The notes beneath the pieces are model-generated. The model was given only the letters and a program-made list of their open reading frames with translations. It did not search any database and had not been told where the DNA came from. Of a stretch of DNA of 19,379 nt, positions 1 to 7,283 are shown in pieces; the stretch's first letter is position 1, and each line of letters starts with the position of its first letter. Source of the DNA: JAUVXJ01 sp964577995 (lineage in GTDB: Bacteria > Chloroflexota > Anaerolineae > UBA7937 > B3-Chlor); contig CAZOBP010000040.1 of assembly GCA_964577995.1 (NCBI GenBank), positions 1 through 19,379 of the forward strand, read 5' to 3'. Both the position numbers and the translations under genes were made by a program.

Positions 1-15
1 TTCACACTATAGCTG

Positions 16-59
16 TTATGTAAATCATACAGGCTGGCAACCCCCTGGACTTTACATAA
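16..59. repeat. Inverted repeat TTATGTAAA / TTTACATAA upstream of the first protease gene
   Basis: Two perfect 9-bp arms, TTATGTAAA at 16-24 and TTTACATAA at 51-59, are separated by 26 bp. The same 9-mer recurs at 1395-1403 and 15469-15477, although it is AT-rich in GC-rich DNA. The right arm contains TTTACA (51-56), which could serve as a -35 box with a weak GATACC (73-78) 16 bp further on, so the repeat may overlap the promoter of the downstream protease operon. It could be a regulator site or the remnant of a small mobile element; I cannot decide which. Confidence 0.6.
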
Positions 60-128
60 GGGTGTTGACTAAGATACCTGGAGAGGCAGGGTGGCGCACG
101 CCACCATCGCTTGGGGAGAAGTGAGAGA

Positions 129-1415
129 GTGAATCGTAGGGACGAGAGGACGCGTTATGCTAGCACGGTGCTGCGGTTGGTCGTGCTGGCCTACCTGCTG
201 ACGCTCGTGTGCATGGTGGCGTATGGCGCCGGTTTCGCTGCTCAGTGGTTGGGCTACGGGTCCAGTGACCTAACAGCGATCCCGGAGCGGGTCCTGCACC
301 CGGCCGCCGAAGAGCCACCGGAATTCGAGATCTTCTGGGAGGCCTGGGGCTATGTCGAGGGCAACTTCTATGGCCAGTTGCCTGCCAGCGACAAGGAGTT
401 GGCCTACGGCGCGATCCGTGGCATGTTGCAGGCCGTGGGCGATCCCTACACCTATTTCATAGAGCCCAGTGACCACGAGATAGAGGAAGCTCAACTGGAA
501 GGCCGCCACGGAGGCATCGGTGCCGAGTACGTGATGGCTCATGGGTATCTGGTGGTAGTGGCCGTTCTGGAGGATTCACCCGCCGCACTGGCCGGCATCA
601 GCACAGGGGACGTGATCGAGGCGGTCGATGGCACCGACGTCCTGGGCTTGTCCCAGAACGAGGCCATTCTGCTCATCCGCGGCAAGGAGGTAGGCACCGA
701 GGCTGTCCTCACCATTCTGCGGGAGGGCGAGTCTGAGCCTTTGACCGTAACAGTGGTCAGAGAGGAAGTAGAGGTGCCCACGGTGATCTGGGAGCTCCAG
801 GAAGGCGGGGTTGGCTACGTTCGTATCACCTTCTTCGGGGCGCGGACGAGCGGCGAGCTGAGTGCTGCGCTGAAGGAGTTGAAGTCGAGCGGCGCCGATG
901 AGCTGATACTGGACCTTCGCGATAACCCGGGTGGAATGGTGACTACGGCGGTCGATGTGGCGGGACAGTTCATCGACACGGGAGTCGTCTTCTACGAGCG
1001 CGACAAGGAAGGCAACGACAAGGTATTCAACGCCAGACGAGGCGGCGAGGCGACGAGCATACCCCTGGCGGTGCTGGTCAACCGTGGTACCGCCAGCGCG
1101 TCGGAGATAGTCGGCGGTGCCATCCAGGACCACGACCGAGGGGTCCTTTTCGGCGAGAGGACCTTTGGCAAGGGCTCTCTTCAGAGCATCCACGAACTGA
1201 GCGACAATTCGAGCATACACGTCACTATCGCCCAGTGGCTCACCCCCGACCGCCACCAGATCGACGGAGCCGGTCTGCTTCCAAACGTGGAGGTGATCCC
1301 GTCAGAGGAAGCCCTCGCCGAAGGCAGAGACCCGCAATTGGAGGCGGCGTTGGCCTACTTCGCTGCTCAGACTGCTGGCCTGGCGGACGAAGCCTTATGT
1401 AAACTCCCTACCTAG
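129..1415 (+). CDS. S41 family C-terminal processing protease, membrane-anchored (first of two)
   Basis: This is a tail-specific, CtpA-type serine protease that cleaves near the C-termini of exported or membrane proteins, on the outer face of the membrane. I start it at GTG 129 (428 aa), because GGGGAG at 113-118 lies 10 nt upstream; the TTG at 111 has no Shine-Dalgarno sequence. One membrane segment spans about residues 13-39, so the protein is probably a signal-anchored ectoprotein. A PDZ domain (about 120-200, with motif GDVIEAVDGTDV) precedes the S41 core. The catalytic dyad is intact: Ser323 in GTASASEI and Lys348 in FGKGSLQ, with the family's usual 25-residue spacing. The gene ends 11 nt before a paralogue, and the two with smpB look like one operon. 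The last codons include the repeated 9-mer TTATGTAAA. The family call is secure; the substrate is unknown. Confidence 0.93.
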   Translation: MNRRDERTRYASTVLRLVVLAYLLTLVCMVAYGAGFAAQWLGYGSSDLTAIPERVLHPAAEEPPEFEIFWEAWGYVEGNFYGQLPASDKELAYGAIRGMLQAVGDPYTYFIEPSDHEIEEAQLEGRHGGIGAEYVMAHGYLVVVAVLEDSPAALAGISTGDVIEAVDGTDVLGLSQNEAILLIRGKEVGTEAVLTILREGESEPLTVTVVREEVEVPTVIWELQEGGVGYVRITFFGARTSGELSAALKELKSSGADELILDLRDNPGGMVTTAVDVAGQFIDTGVVFYERDKEGNDKVFNARRGGEATSIPLAVLVNRGTASASEIVGGAIQDHDRGVLFGERTFGKGSLQSIHELSDNSSIHVTIAQWLTPDRHQIDGAGLLPNVEVIPSEEALAEGRDPQLEAALAYFAAQTAGLADEALCKLPT

Positions 1416-1426
1416 GAAAGGACCCT

Positions 1427-2614
1427 ATGCGTTTTCTCACGCGAGTTGTCTTGTTTATGGTGCTGTCGGCGTTTGTGGCCTGCTGTGCCTATCTGGGAGG
1501 GTACGGCACGGCCTTTGTGCTCCATCCTGCCCCACAAGCGACGGAATCGGCGGACTTGCAGGACGAGTTCAGAGTGTTCTGGGAAGCCTGGCAGATCGTG
1601 CAGGAGGAGTACTATGCAGCGCCGGTCGAGCCGATGGTGCTGACTTACGGGGCCGTGCGCGGAGCGGTTGCGTCGCTGGGAGACCCGTATACGTGGTTTG
1701 CCGATCCGGCGGAGGCTGAGCTAATCAGAGAACAAGCCGAGGGACGCTATTTCGGGATTGGAGCCGTAGTCAATGAGAACGAAGGCGGCAACGTGGTCAT
1801 CGTCCATCCCTTCCCTGGTAGTCCTGCTGCCCGGAGCGGATTGCTGCCCGGCGACGTTGTGCTGGAGGTGGAAGGAACCAAGATACAGGGCTTGACCCTC
1901 GAGGAGTCAGTGAGCCTGATCAGGGGGCCAGCAGGCACCTCGGTCCATCTATTGGTGCAGCGCCCAGATGTCGAGGAGCCTTTCGAGGTGGACGTATCCC
2001 GCGCGGAGATCGAGATCCCGATCGTTGAATACGAGCTCCTTGACGATGGGATTGCGTATCTCAAGATCAACAACTTCCGCGCCCCCGCCCCGGCTCAGGT
2101 GCACGAGGCTCTTGTGGCGCTCCTGGCTCAGGAGCCGGAGGCCCTGGTGCTGGACCTGAGGGACAACCCCGGAGGTCTGCTGACGGCGTCGGTGGACATC
2201 GCGAGTGAGTTCGTAGCAGAGGGAGTGATCGCTACGGAGAAAGGCAGCAACGGACTGGAAGAGGAGCATGTCGCCCGGGGTCATGGTCTGGCTACGGAGA
2301 TTCCGCTCGTCGTACTGGTCAACGGAGGTAGTGCGAGCGCATCCGAAATAGTGGCAGGGGCGATCCGCGATCACGAGAGGGGTCTCCTTATCGGGGAGGC
2401 CACACTCGGCAAAGGTGCGGTGCAGAGCCCACTGGACTTGAGCGATGGCTCTCACCTGCGCCTGACAATCGCTCAGTGGTTCACTCCCCGTGGCCAGCTC
2501 ATCGAGGGCGAGGGTCTCGCTCCTGACATTGAGATCACATTGAGCGACGAAGACCTGGTGGAGGGGCGGGATCCCCAGTTGGATCAGGCCATCGCCTACC
2601 TGCTGGGACGATGA
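1427..2614 (+). CDS. S41 family C-terminal processing protease, membrane-anchored (second of two)
   Basis: This 395-aa protein is a paralogue of the preceding protease. The ATG follows AGGAAAGG (1414-1421), which overlaps the upstream stop codon region. An N-terminal hydrophobic segment (about residues 5-32) acts as a signal anchor. The PDZ domain lies at about 105-185 (GDVVLEVEGTKI) and the S41 protease domain follows. The catalytic residues are present: Ser304 in GSASASEI and Lys329 in LGKGAVQ. Both copies keep active sites and an FWEAW motif just after the membrane segment, so neither looks like a decayed duplicate; they may have different substrates or work together. Only 4 nt separate the stop from smpB, so translation is probably coupled. 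The family assignment is secure, the division of labour between the two copies is not. Confidence 0.93.
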   Translation: MRFLTRVVLFMVLSAFVACCAYLGGYGTAFVLHPAPQATESADLQDEFRVFWEAWQIVQEEYYAAPVEPMVLTYGAVRGAVASLGDPYTWFADPAEAELIREQAEGRYFGIGAVVNENEGGNVVIVHPFPGSPAARSGLLPGDVVLEVEGTKIQGLTLEESVSLIRGPAGTSVHLLVQRPDVEEPFEVDVSRAEIEIPIVEYELLDDGIAYLKINNFRAPAPAQVHEALVALLAQEPEALVLDLRDNPGGLLTASVDIASEFVAEGVIATEKGSNGLEEEHVARGHGLATEIPLVVLVNGGSASASEIVAGAIRDHERGLLIGEATLGKGAVQSPLDLSDGSHLRLTIAQWFTPRGQLIEGEGLAPDIEITLSDEDLVEGRDPQLDQAIAYLLGR

Positions 2615-2618
2615 GCGT

Positions 2619-3077
2619 ATGGGAAACAAGACCGTAGTCACCAACCGACGGGCCAGGCGCGAGTACTTCATCGAGGACAGCTACGAAGCTGGTCTGGTGC
2701 TCACCGGGTCGGAGATCAAGTCCATACGCGCTGGGCGTGCCAACCTTCAGGACAGCTACGTGACCATCAGGGAGGGGGAGGCGTGGTTGGTCAATTCCCA
2801 CGTCGCGCCCTACAAACAGGCCAGCGCAGAGAACCACGAGCCAAAGCGGGATCGGAAGCTGCTCCTGCATCGACGGGAGATAGACAGGTTGGTGGGCCAA
2901 GTCCAGGCCAAGGGGTACACCATCGTGCCTCTGCGTCTCTACCTGAAAGGCAACCGCGCCAAGGTGGAGATAGCGCTGGCCAAGGGCAAGAAACTCTACG
3001 ACAAGCGGGACGACCTGGCCAAGCGGCAGGCACAGCGGGACGTAGAAAGGGCTCTGCGGCGGTCGGGGTACGAGTAG
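2619..3077 (+). CDS. smpB: SsrA-binding protein SmpB
   Basis: SmpB binds tmRNA (SsrA) and delivers it to stalled ribosomes for trans-translation, which tags the incomplete protein for proteolysis. The 152-aa length is normal. Recognisable segments are the N-terminal NRRARREYFIEDSYEAGLVL, the tmRNA-binding core with GSEIKSIRAGRANLQDSY, the HEPKRDRKLLLHRREI segment, and the basic C-terminal tail (GKKLYDKRDDLAKRQAQRD), which occupies the ribosomal decoding centre. The gene starts 4 nt after the second S41 protease, with only a weak Shine-Dalgarno sequence, suggesting translational coupling. In E. coli the S41 protease Tsp degrades SsrA-tagged proteins in the periplasm, so the neighbourhood makes functional sense. 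I do not see the tmRNA gene itself in the window. Confidence 0.97.
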   Translation: MGNKTVVTNRRARREYFIEDSYEAGLVLTGSEIKSIRAGRANLQDSYVTIREGEAWLVNSHVAPYKQASAENHEPKRDRKLLLHRREIDRLVGQVQAKGYTIVPLRLYLKGNRAKVEIALAKGKKLYDKRDDLAKRQAQRDVERALRRSGYE

Positions 3078-3097
3078 CGTGGGGTTTGACCCCCACG
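3078..3097. terminator. Hairpin between convergent smpB and hpt
   Basis: A 7-bp perfect stem (CGTGGGG with CCCCACG) and a 6-nt loop begin immediately after the smpB stop codon and 30 nt beyond the hpt stop on the other strand. No T-run follows on either strand, so a Rho-independent terminator is not proven. The position between convergent genes fits a transcription barrier or a transcript-protecting 3' stem. Confidence 0.45.
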
Positions 3098-3126
3098 GGA
3101 GGGTCTGGCCAAGGACAACTCCGCGA

Positions 3127-3708
3127 CTACTCTGCGGCCACCTGGCCTTTGAGAACGGCGAGGTAGGGCAGGTTTCGGTACTGCTGGCCGTGGTCGAGCG
3201 CGTACCCGACGACGAAGACGTCAGGAAGGTCGAAGCCGATGTAGTCGAGAGGGAGATCCACTACGCGGTTCACCGGCTTGTTGAAGAGCGTACAGACCCT
3301 GAGACTGGCTGGCTTCCGGCTCTCCAAGTGTGTGAGGATGTACTCCATGGTCAGCCCACTGTCGATGATGTCCTCCACCAAGAGGACGTGCTGGTCCGTG
3401 ATGCTTTGGTCGAGGTCCTTCAGCAGCCTGACCGGCGATCTGGTCTCCAGTTCCAGTTCGTATTTGCTGATCGCCATGTAGTCGGTGGTCAGCGGTATGG
3501 TGATGGCGCGAACCAGATCGGCCATGAAAGGCGTGACGCCCTTCAATATCCCGATCAACCGCGGTCGTAGCCCTTCGTACTCCTCGGAGATGGCCCCTCC
3601 CAATTCCCGAACTCGCCGCTGGATGTCGTCGGCGGGAACAAGCACCTCTCCTATGTCGTCAGATTCGGGCCAGTTCGCAGATTCCAAGTCTCTTCTCTTG
3701 TCTGCCAT
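3127..3708 (-). CDS. hpt: Hypoxanthine phosphoribosyltransferase
   Basis: This enzyme converts hypoxanthine or guanine plus PRPP to IMP or GMP in cytoplasmic purine salvage. The 193-aa protein has the PRPP-binding signature VEDIIDSGLT at residues 111-120 (acidic pair E112/D113 and D116), the LKGVTPF loop near 56-62 and the purine-contacting region with VVGYALD. The flexible loop after MAIS is unusual: it reads KYELELETRSPVR, where many homologues have a glycine- and serine-rich SYG...SSGV loop. The start is slightly odd, since a good GGAGG (3728-3732) lies 19 nt before the ATG and no in-frame start is closer to it. The gene is last in the minus-strand group, after mobB, and near a hydroxylase that could act on purines. 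The family is clear; exact base preference is not determined. Confidence 0.9.
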   Translation of the reverse strand: MADKRRDLESANWPESDDIGEVLVPADDIQRRVRELGGAISEEYEGLRPRLIGILKGVTPFMADLVRAITIPLTTDYMAISKYELELETRSPVRLLKDLDQSITDQHVLLVEDIIDSGLTMEYILTHLESRKPASLRVCTLFNKPVNRVVDLPLDYIGFDLPDVFVVGYALDHGQQYRNLPYLAVLKGQVAAE

Positions 3709-3780
3709 GACGATTCCAGGCTGGTTACCTCCGAGATCTTGGTTTCGGTTGACTTCCTCTACAGGGGAGCATGGACCCCG

Positions 3781-4287
3781 CTACGCTGCATGTCCCTTGA
3801 GAAAGCGTTGTTCGATGAGGTTGGCAACCCCGGATACATCGTCGAGATCGAACTGAGGCACGGTCAAATCGAATGACTGGTCTGCCACGATAGCGATCAG
3901 ATCCTCTGGAGGAGAGACCAGCCTCCTGCCCCTCTCCCGGCGAGACACTTCGATCTTCTGCTTCGGACCTGACTTGTATCCTTCCGTGATCACCAACTCG
4001 ACGTCGTCCAGATATGCTTCCACTATGTTGTCCAGGTCCATCTCCTGGTCGAGGTGCTTGATGACGGCCACTTTCCTCGGTGAAGAGAGGACCACAGTGT
4101 CGCTGCCGGCCCGGGCATGTCGCCAGGAGTCCTTTCCCGGTTGATCTATCTCGAACTCGTGGGGATGATGCTTGATGGTTCCGATCTTGAAACCTCTGCT
4201 TTTCAGTTCTGCGATCAGTCTCTCCAGAAAGACGGTCTTGCCGACACCAGATCTACCGACCAGCGACACGACGGGTGGGGCCTTCAT
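3781..4287 (-). CDS. mobB: Molybdopterin-guanine dinucleotide biosynthesis protein MobB
   Basis: MobB is a small P-loop GTPase that assists MobA in attaching a nucleotide to molybdopterin or delivering the cofactor to enzymes. The 168-aa protein has a Walker A motif GRSGVGKT at residues 11-18, then the family motifs TIKHHPHEFEIDQPGKDSWRH and TEGYKSGPKQKIEVSRR. AAGAAGGTGA lies 5 nt before the ATG. It sits downstream of the molybdenum hydroxylase gene and upstream of hpt, with mobA on the other side of the hydroxylase, so cofactor assembly genes bracket their probable client. Members of this family are accessory and often non-essential in model species. Confidence 0.93.
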   Translation of the reverse strand: MKAPPVVSLVGRSGVGKTVFLERLIAELKSRGFKIGTIKHHPHEFEIDQPGKDSWRHARAGSDTVVLSSPRKVAVIKHLDQEMDLDNIVEAYLDDVELVITEGYKSGPKQKIEVSRRERGRRLVSPPEDLIAIVADQSFDLTVPQFDLDDVSGVANLIEQRFLKGHAA

Positions 4288-4344
4288 CGTGTCACCTTCT
4301 TGTAGCAGTCGCCTGTCCGCCAGGGGGACCCCCGTCTGATGGGC

Positions 4345-4367
4345 GGTGTCACGCTCTCGAGCGCACC
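4345..4367 (-). other. Stem-loop just after the molybdenum hydroxylase gene
   Basis: GGTG/CACC and CGCTC/GAGCG arms form a 9-bp stem with a 3-nt bulge, a few nucleotides past the hydroxylase stop codon and within the 85-nt gap before mobB. No T-run follows, so it is more likely a processing or stability element inside an operon than a terminator. Confidence 0.4.
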
Positions 4368-4372
4368 CACGG

Positions 4373-7120
4373 CTACCTCCCCTTGCCCTTCTCCCGCAGC
4401 CCCGACAGGATGTGGTCGGGAGTGGCGGGCAGTGAGAAGATCCGCACTCCCACCGCCCTGTGGATGGCGTTTGTAATCGCCGGCGCGGTGGGAATGGAGG
4501 TTATCTCCCCTGCTCCCTTGGCCCCGTAGGGTCCCTGTGCAGTGGGGTGCTCCACTATGATGGGCACCATTTCGGGCATCTCCCCAATTCTTGGGATCCT
4601 GTACCTTGTCAAGGTCGTCTTCTCTGGTTTGCCCTCCTTCATAGCGAAATCCTCCATGAGGGCGTAGCCCACACCCATCACGATACCGCCCTCGACCTGC
4701 CCTTCCACGCCCAGAGGACTCATGGTACTGCCTACGTCGTGGGCAGCGATGACCCGCAGGACCCTGACAGCGCCCGAAGTTATGTCCACTTCGACCTCTG
4801 CGGCCTGTGTGGCGTAGCCAAAGGCGAAGTGCATGTCGCCTTGGTCACCTAGTGGAACCGTTCGAGGAGGAGTATAGACTTCGCGGGCGATGAGGGAGTA
4901 CCCTGCTTCACGGGCCAGCCGAATCGCTTCCCTCAGGGAGAGGGTCTTCCCGCGCTCGCCGCGAATGGAGCCGTTGGAGAAGACTAGGTTTTCTGGTGGA
5001 GTGTCCAGTTCCTCGGTGACCATTCTTTGCAGCGTGGCTCTCAGTCTGCGTGCGGCGAGCCGCGTTGCGTTGCCGGTGATGAAGGTCTGGCGGGAAGCGG
5101 TGGTAGCCCCGCCGTCTGGCGTGAGGTCGGTATCGCCCACCACCAGATCTATGGTTTCGTATTCGACACCCAATTCCTCTGACACGATCTGGGCCAGGAC
5201 GGCGACGAGCCCCTGGCCCAACTCTGCGGCTCCGGCTCGCACCTCCGCGTGGCCGTCGTCGAACAACTGGATCTCGGCCCCAGCGCTATCTGCCACGCCG
5301 CCCCCCAGGCCCACGTTCTTGTAAGCGCAGGCCACGCCCCAGCCCCGGCGTTTGCCAGGAGGAGGAGAGTTGGCTGCGGGGAGAGCTTTCACGGCGTCGG
5401 CGACACGATCTATCGTTGCCAAGAGCCCGACGCTCTCCCGAAGCTCCTGCCCCGTGACGGTCACGGAACCCACGCGCAGCGCATTCCTGCGGCGCAACTC
5501 GAACGGCGACATGCCCAACTGTTCCGCCAGCATGTCCATCTGGGTCTCCGCGGCGAAATGGGCTTGGGGTGCGCCGAAACCTCTGAAAGCGCCGGCCGGC
5601 GTGTTGTTGGTGTACATGGCGAAGCAGTCCACCTTGGCGTTGGGGACTTCGTATGGACCCAGAGAATGCGTTGCTGCCCTGGTCATCACGTACGGTCCCA
5701 GAGAGGCGTAAGCGCCGCTGTCACCGACGATGTGCGCCTCCACAGCCGTCAGTGTGCCATCCCGGCGCGCCCCGGTCCTCAGTCTGATTGCACACTGGTG
5801 GCGCTTGGGATGCGCGATGAGCGATTCCTCGCGGGTGTAGACCAGCTTCACCGGGCGTCCCGTGATCTTGGCCAGAAGAGCAACGTGTATTTGACCCGCA
5901 ATGTCTTCTTTGCCGCCGAACGCTCCGCCCACTTTGGTCTGTACCACCCTTACCTGGTCCTCGTCCAGTCCCAGCGAGGCGGCGATCTGTGCTCGATCGG
6001 AGAACGGGATCTGTGAGCCGACGTATACGACGACCCTGCCGTCGTCGTCGATCACTCCTACAGCAGCCTCTGGCTCCATGAACGCATGGTCGCCTCGCGG
6101 GGTCCTGTATTCGTTCTCCAGGACGACGTCGGCCTCAGCGAACCCCTTCTCCAGCTCTCCCCGGCGAAGCTGGATGTGCTCGAGGACGTTGCCTCCATCG
6201 TGAACCAGCGGTGCATCTTCCGCTAGGGCCTCTTCAGCCGAAGACACCACGGGCAGCGGCTCGTAGCTGACCTTGATACGTTTGACCGCATCCGCCGCGA
6301 TGTCCTCCGACTCTGCGGCCACTACGGCTATCGCATCCCCCACATACCGCACCTTGTCGTAGGCCAGCACGGGCCAGTCTTGTCGGGCAAGGCCGTGGTT
6401 CTTCGCCCCCGGCACGTCCTTCGCCGTGATGATGGCCACGACACCTCGCAGGGTTTCCGCCGCAGAGGTGTCCACATCGAGCAATGTGGCGTGGGGATAC
6501 CCGCTGCGAAGGACTTTGGCGTGCAGCATGTCGTCGAAATGGAGATCCGCGGCGAAGATAGCCTGCCCGGTGACTTTGGCCCGGGCGTCTGGACGGGGCA
6601 TCGCGTGACCTACCACTTCGTGTTCGGAGGTCTCTTCCGCTCGTGGTGGCCTCGGTGCACCGGCGGCTTGCTCAACCGCCTCGATGACCTTGGCGTAGCC
6701 AGTGCAGCGGCAAAGATTCCCACTGAGAGCCTCGACTACCTCCTCCCTGCTCGGCTGCGGGTTGGTGTCGAGCAGGGCCTTCGCCGACATGATCATGCCA
6801 GGCGTGCAGAAGCCGCACTGCACCGCACCGCTCTCTATGAAGGCTTGCTGGAGAGGATGCAGTCGATCACCCTCTGCCAGTCCCTCGATGGTCTGGACTC
6901 TCTTTCCGTCGGCGCGGGACGCGGGATAGACGCACGACCTGACAGCTTCGCCATCCACGATGACGGTGCACGATCCACAGGCGTTGTGTCCACAGCCTTT
7001 CTTGGTTCCCGTCAGCCTCAGTTGGTCCCGAAGAACGTCGAGGAGCATGGCCTTAGGAGGCAGGTCTACTTCCTGGAACTCGCCATTGACCCAGAATCCT
7101 ATGCGTCTCAGGTCCGACAT
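4373..7120 (-). CDS. Fused [2Fe-2S]/molybdopterin hydroxylase of the xanthine dehydrogenase family
   Basis: The 915-aa protein joins an iron-sulfur subunit and a molybdopterin subunit. Residues 1-155 carry a plant-type [2Fe-2S] cluster (C43, C48, C51, C63) and a second cluster (C102, C105, C137, C139 in CRC). From about 165 onward is the Mo domain, with GGAFGGKE (398-405), AFRGFGAPQ (511-519), ELGQG (633-637) and the likely catalytic base E872 in KGAGE. There is no FAD domain or FAD-subunit gene in the window, as in Desulfovibrio aldehyde oxidoreductase and in selenium-dependent xanthine dehydrogenases. By my alignment from memory, the purine-binding Arg of bovine enzyme (Arg880) corresponds to Ala or Tyr in GAYASLG (469-475), so a non-purine substrate such as an aldehyde or heterocycle is possible. 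AAAGGGGG lies about 10 nt before the ATG. mobA is upstream, mobB and hpt downstream. The family is certain, the substrate is not. Confidence 0.93.
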   Translation of the reverse strand: MSDLRRIGFWVNGEFQEVDLPPKAMLLDVLRDQLRLTGTKKGCGHNACGSCTVIVDGEAVRSCVYPASRADGKRVQTIEGLAEGDRLHPLQQAFIESGAVQCGFCTPGMIMSAKALLDTNPQPSREEVVEALSGNLCRCTGYAKVIEAVEQAAGAPRPPRAEETSEHEVVGHAMPRPDARAKVTGQAIFAADLHFDDMLHAKVLRSGYPHATLLDVDTSAAETLRGVVAIITAKDVPGAKNHGLARQDWPVLAYDKVRYVGDAIAVVAAESEDIAADAVKRIKVSYEPLPVVSSAEEALAEDAPLVHDGGNVLEHIQLRRGELEKGFAEADVVLENEYRTPRGDHAFMEPEAAVGVIDDDGRVVVYVGSQIPFSDRAQIAASLGLDEDQVRVVQTKVGGAFGGKEDIAGQIHVALLAKITGRPVKLVYTREESLIAHPKRHQCAIRLRTGARRDGTLTAVEAHIVGDSGAYASLGPYVMTRAATHSLGPYEVPNAKVDCFAMYTNNTPAGAFRGFGAPQAHFAAETQMDMLAEQLGMSPFELRRRNALRVGSVTVTGQELRESVGLLATIDRVADAVKALPAANSPPPGKRRGWGVACAYKNVGLGGGVADSAGAEIQLFDDGHAEVRAGAAELGQGLVAVLAQIVSEELGVEYETIDLVVGDTDLTPDGGATTASRQTFITGNATRLAARRLRATLQRMVTEELDTPPENLVFSNGSIRGERGKTLSLREAIRLAREAGYSLIAREVYTPPRTVPLGDQGDMHFAFGYATQAAEVEVDITSGAVRVLRVIAAHDVGSTMSPLGVEGQVEGGIVMGVGYALMEDFAMKEGKPEKTTLTRYRIPRIGEMPEMVPIIVEHPTAQGPYGAKGAGEITSIPTAPAITNAIHRAVGVRIFSLPATPDHILSGLREKGKGR

Positions 7121-7162
7121 GGCCGGTTAACCCCCTTTGAGGCTTTGGTTTCTACGTACCTA

Positions 7163-7239
7163 TGCCGCGCTGAGAGCGACGGCACGCCTGGCATCGGTCC
7201 GCACTTGCCAGAGAGGTGTTGCCGCCACAGACCTACTCT
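7163..7239 (-). promoter_or_regulatory. Structured leader of three tandem stem-loops before the molybdenum hydroxylase gene
   Basis: In the 163-nt gap between mobA and the hydroxylase gene, three inverted repeats tile end to end. Arms at 7210-7217 and 7231-7239 form 8 bp with one bulged A. Arms TGGCA/TGCCA lie at 7189-7193 and 7206-7210. A 9-bp stem with one bulge (TGCCG-CGCT with AGCG-CGGCA) lies at 7163-7184. The remaining gap sequence up to the AAAGGGGG ribosome binding site shows nothing else I recognise. A molybdenum-cofactor-sensing RNA would fit the context, but I cannot match a known riboswitch consensus by eye. Confidence 0.4.
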
Positions 7240-7283
7240 TATCAGCGGCCGGATGCTCTCTTGCAGGGTGAGGTTGCCCAAGT

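Noticed and set aside
1..1415. The first protease gene as an active transposon between inverted repeats
   Set aside because: No transposase and no target duplication are seen, and the right repeat lies inside the coding end; kept only as a repeat observation.
2619..3126. tmRNA gene next to smpB
   Set aside because: The 49-nt space after smpB is too short, and no tRNA-like end or tag-coding frame is visible.
5249..6016. Long plus-strand frames opposite the hydroxylase
   Set aside because: Shadows of a strongly conserved coding sequence on the other strand; common in GC-rich DNA.
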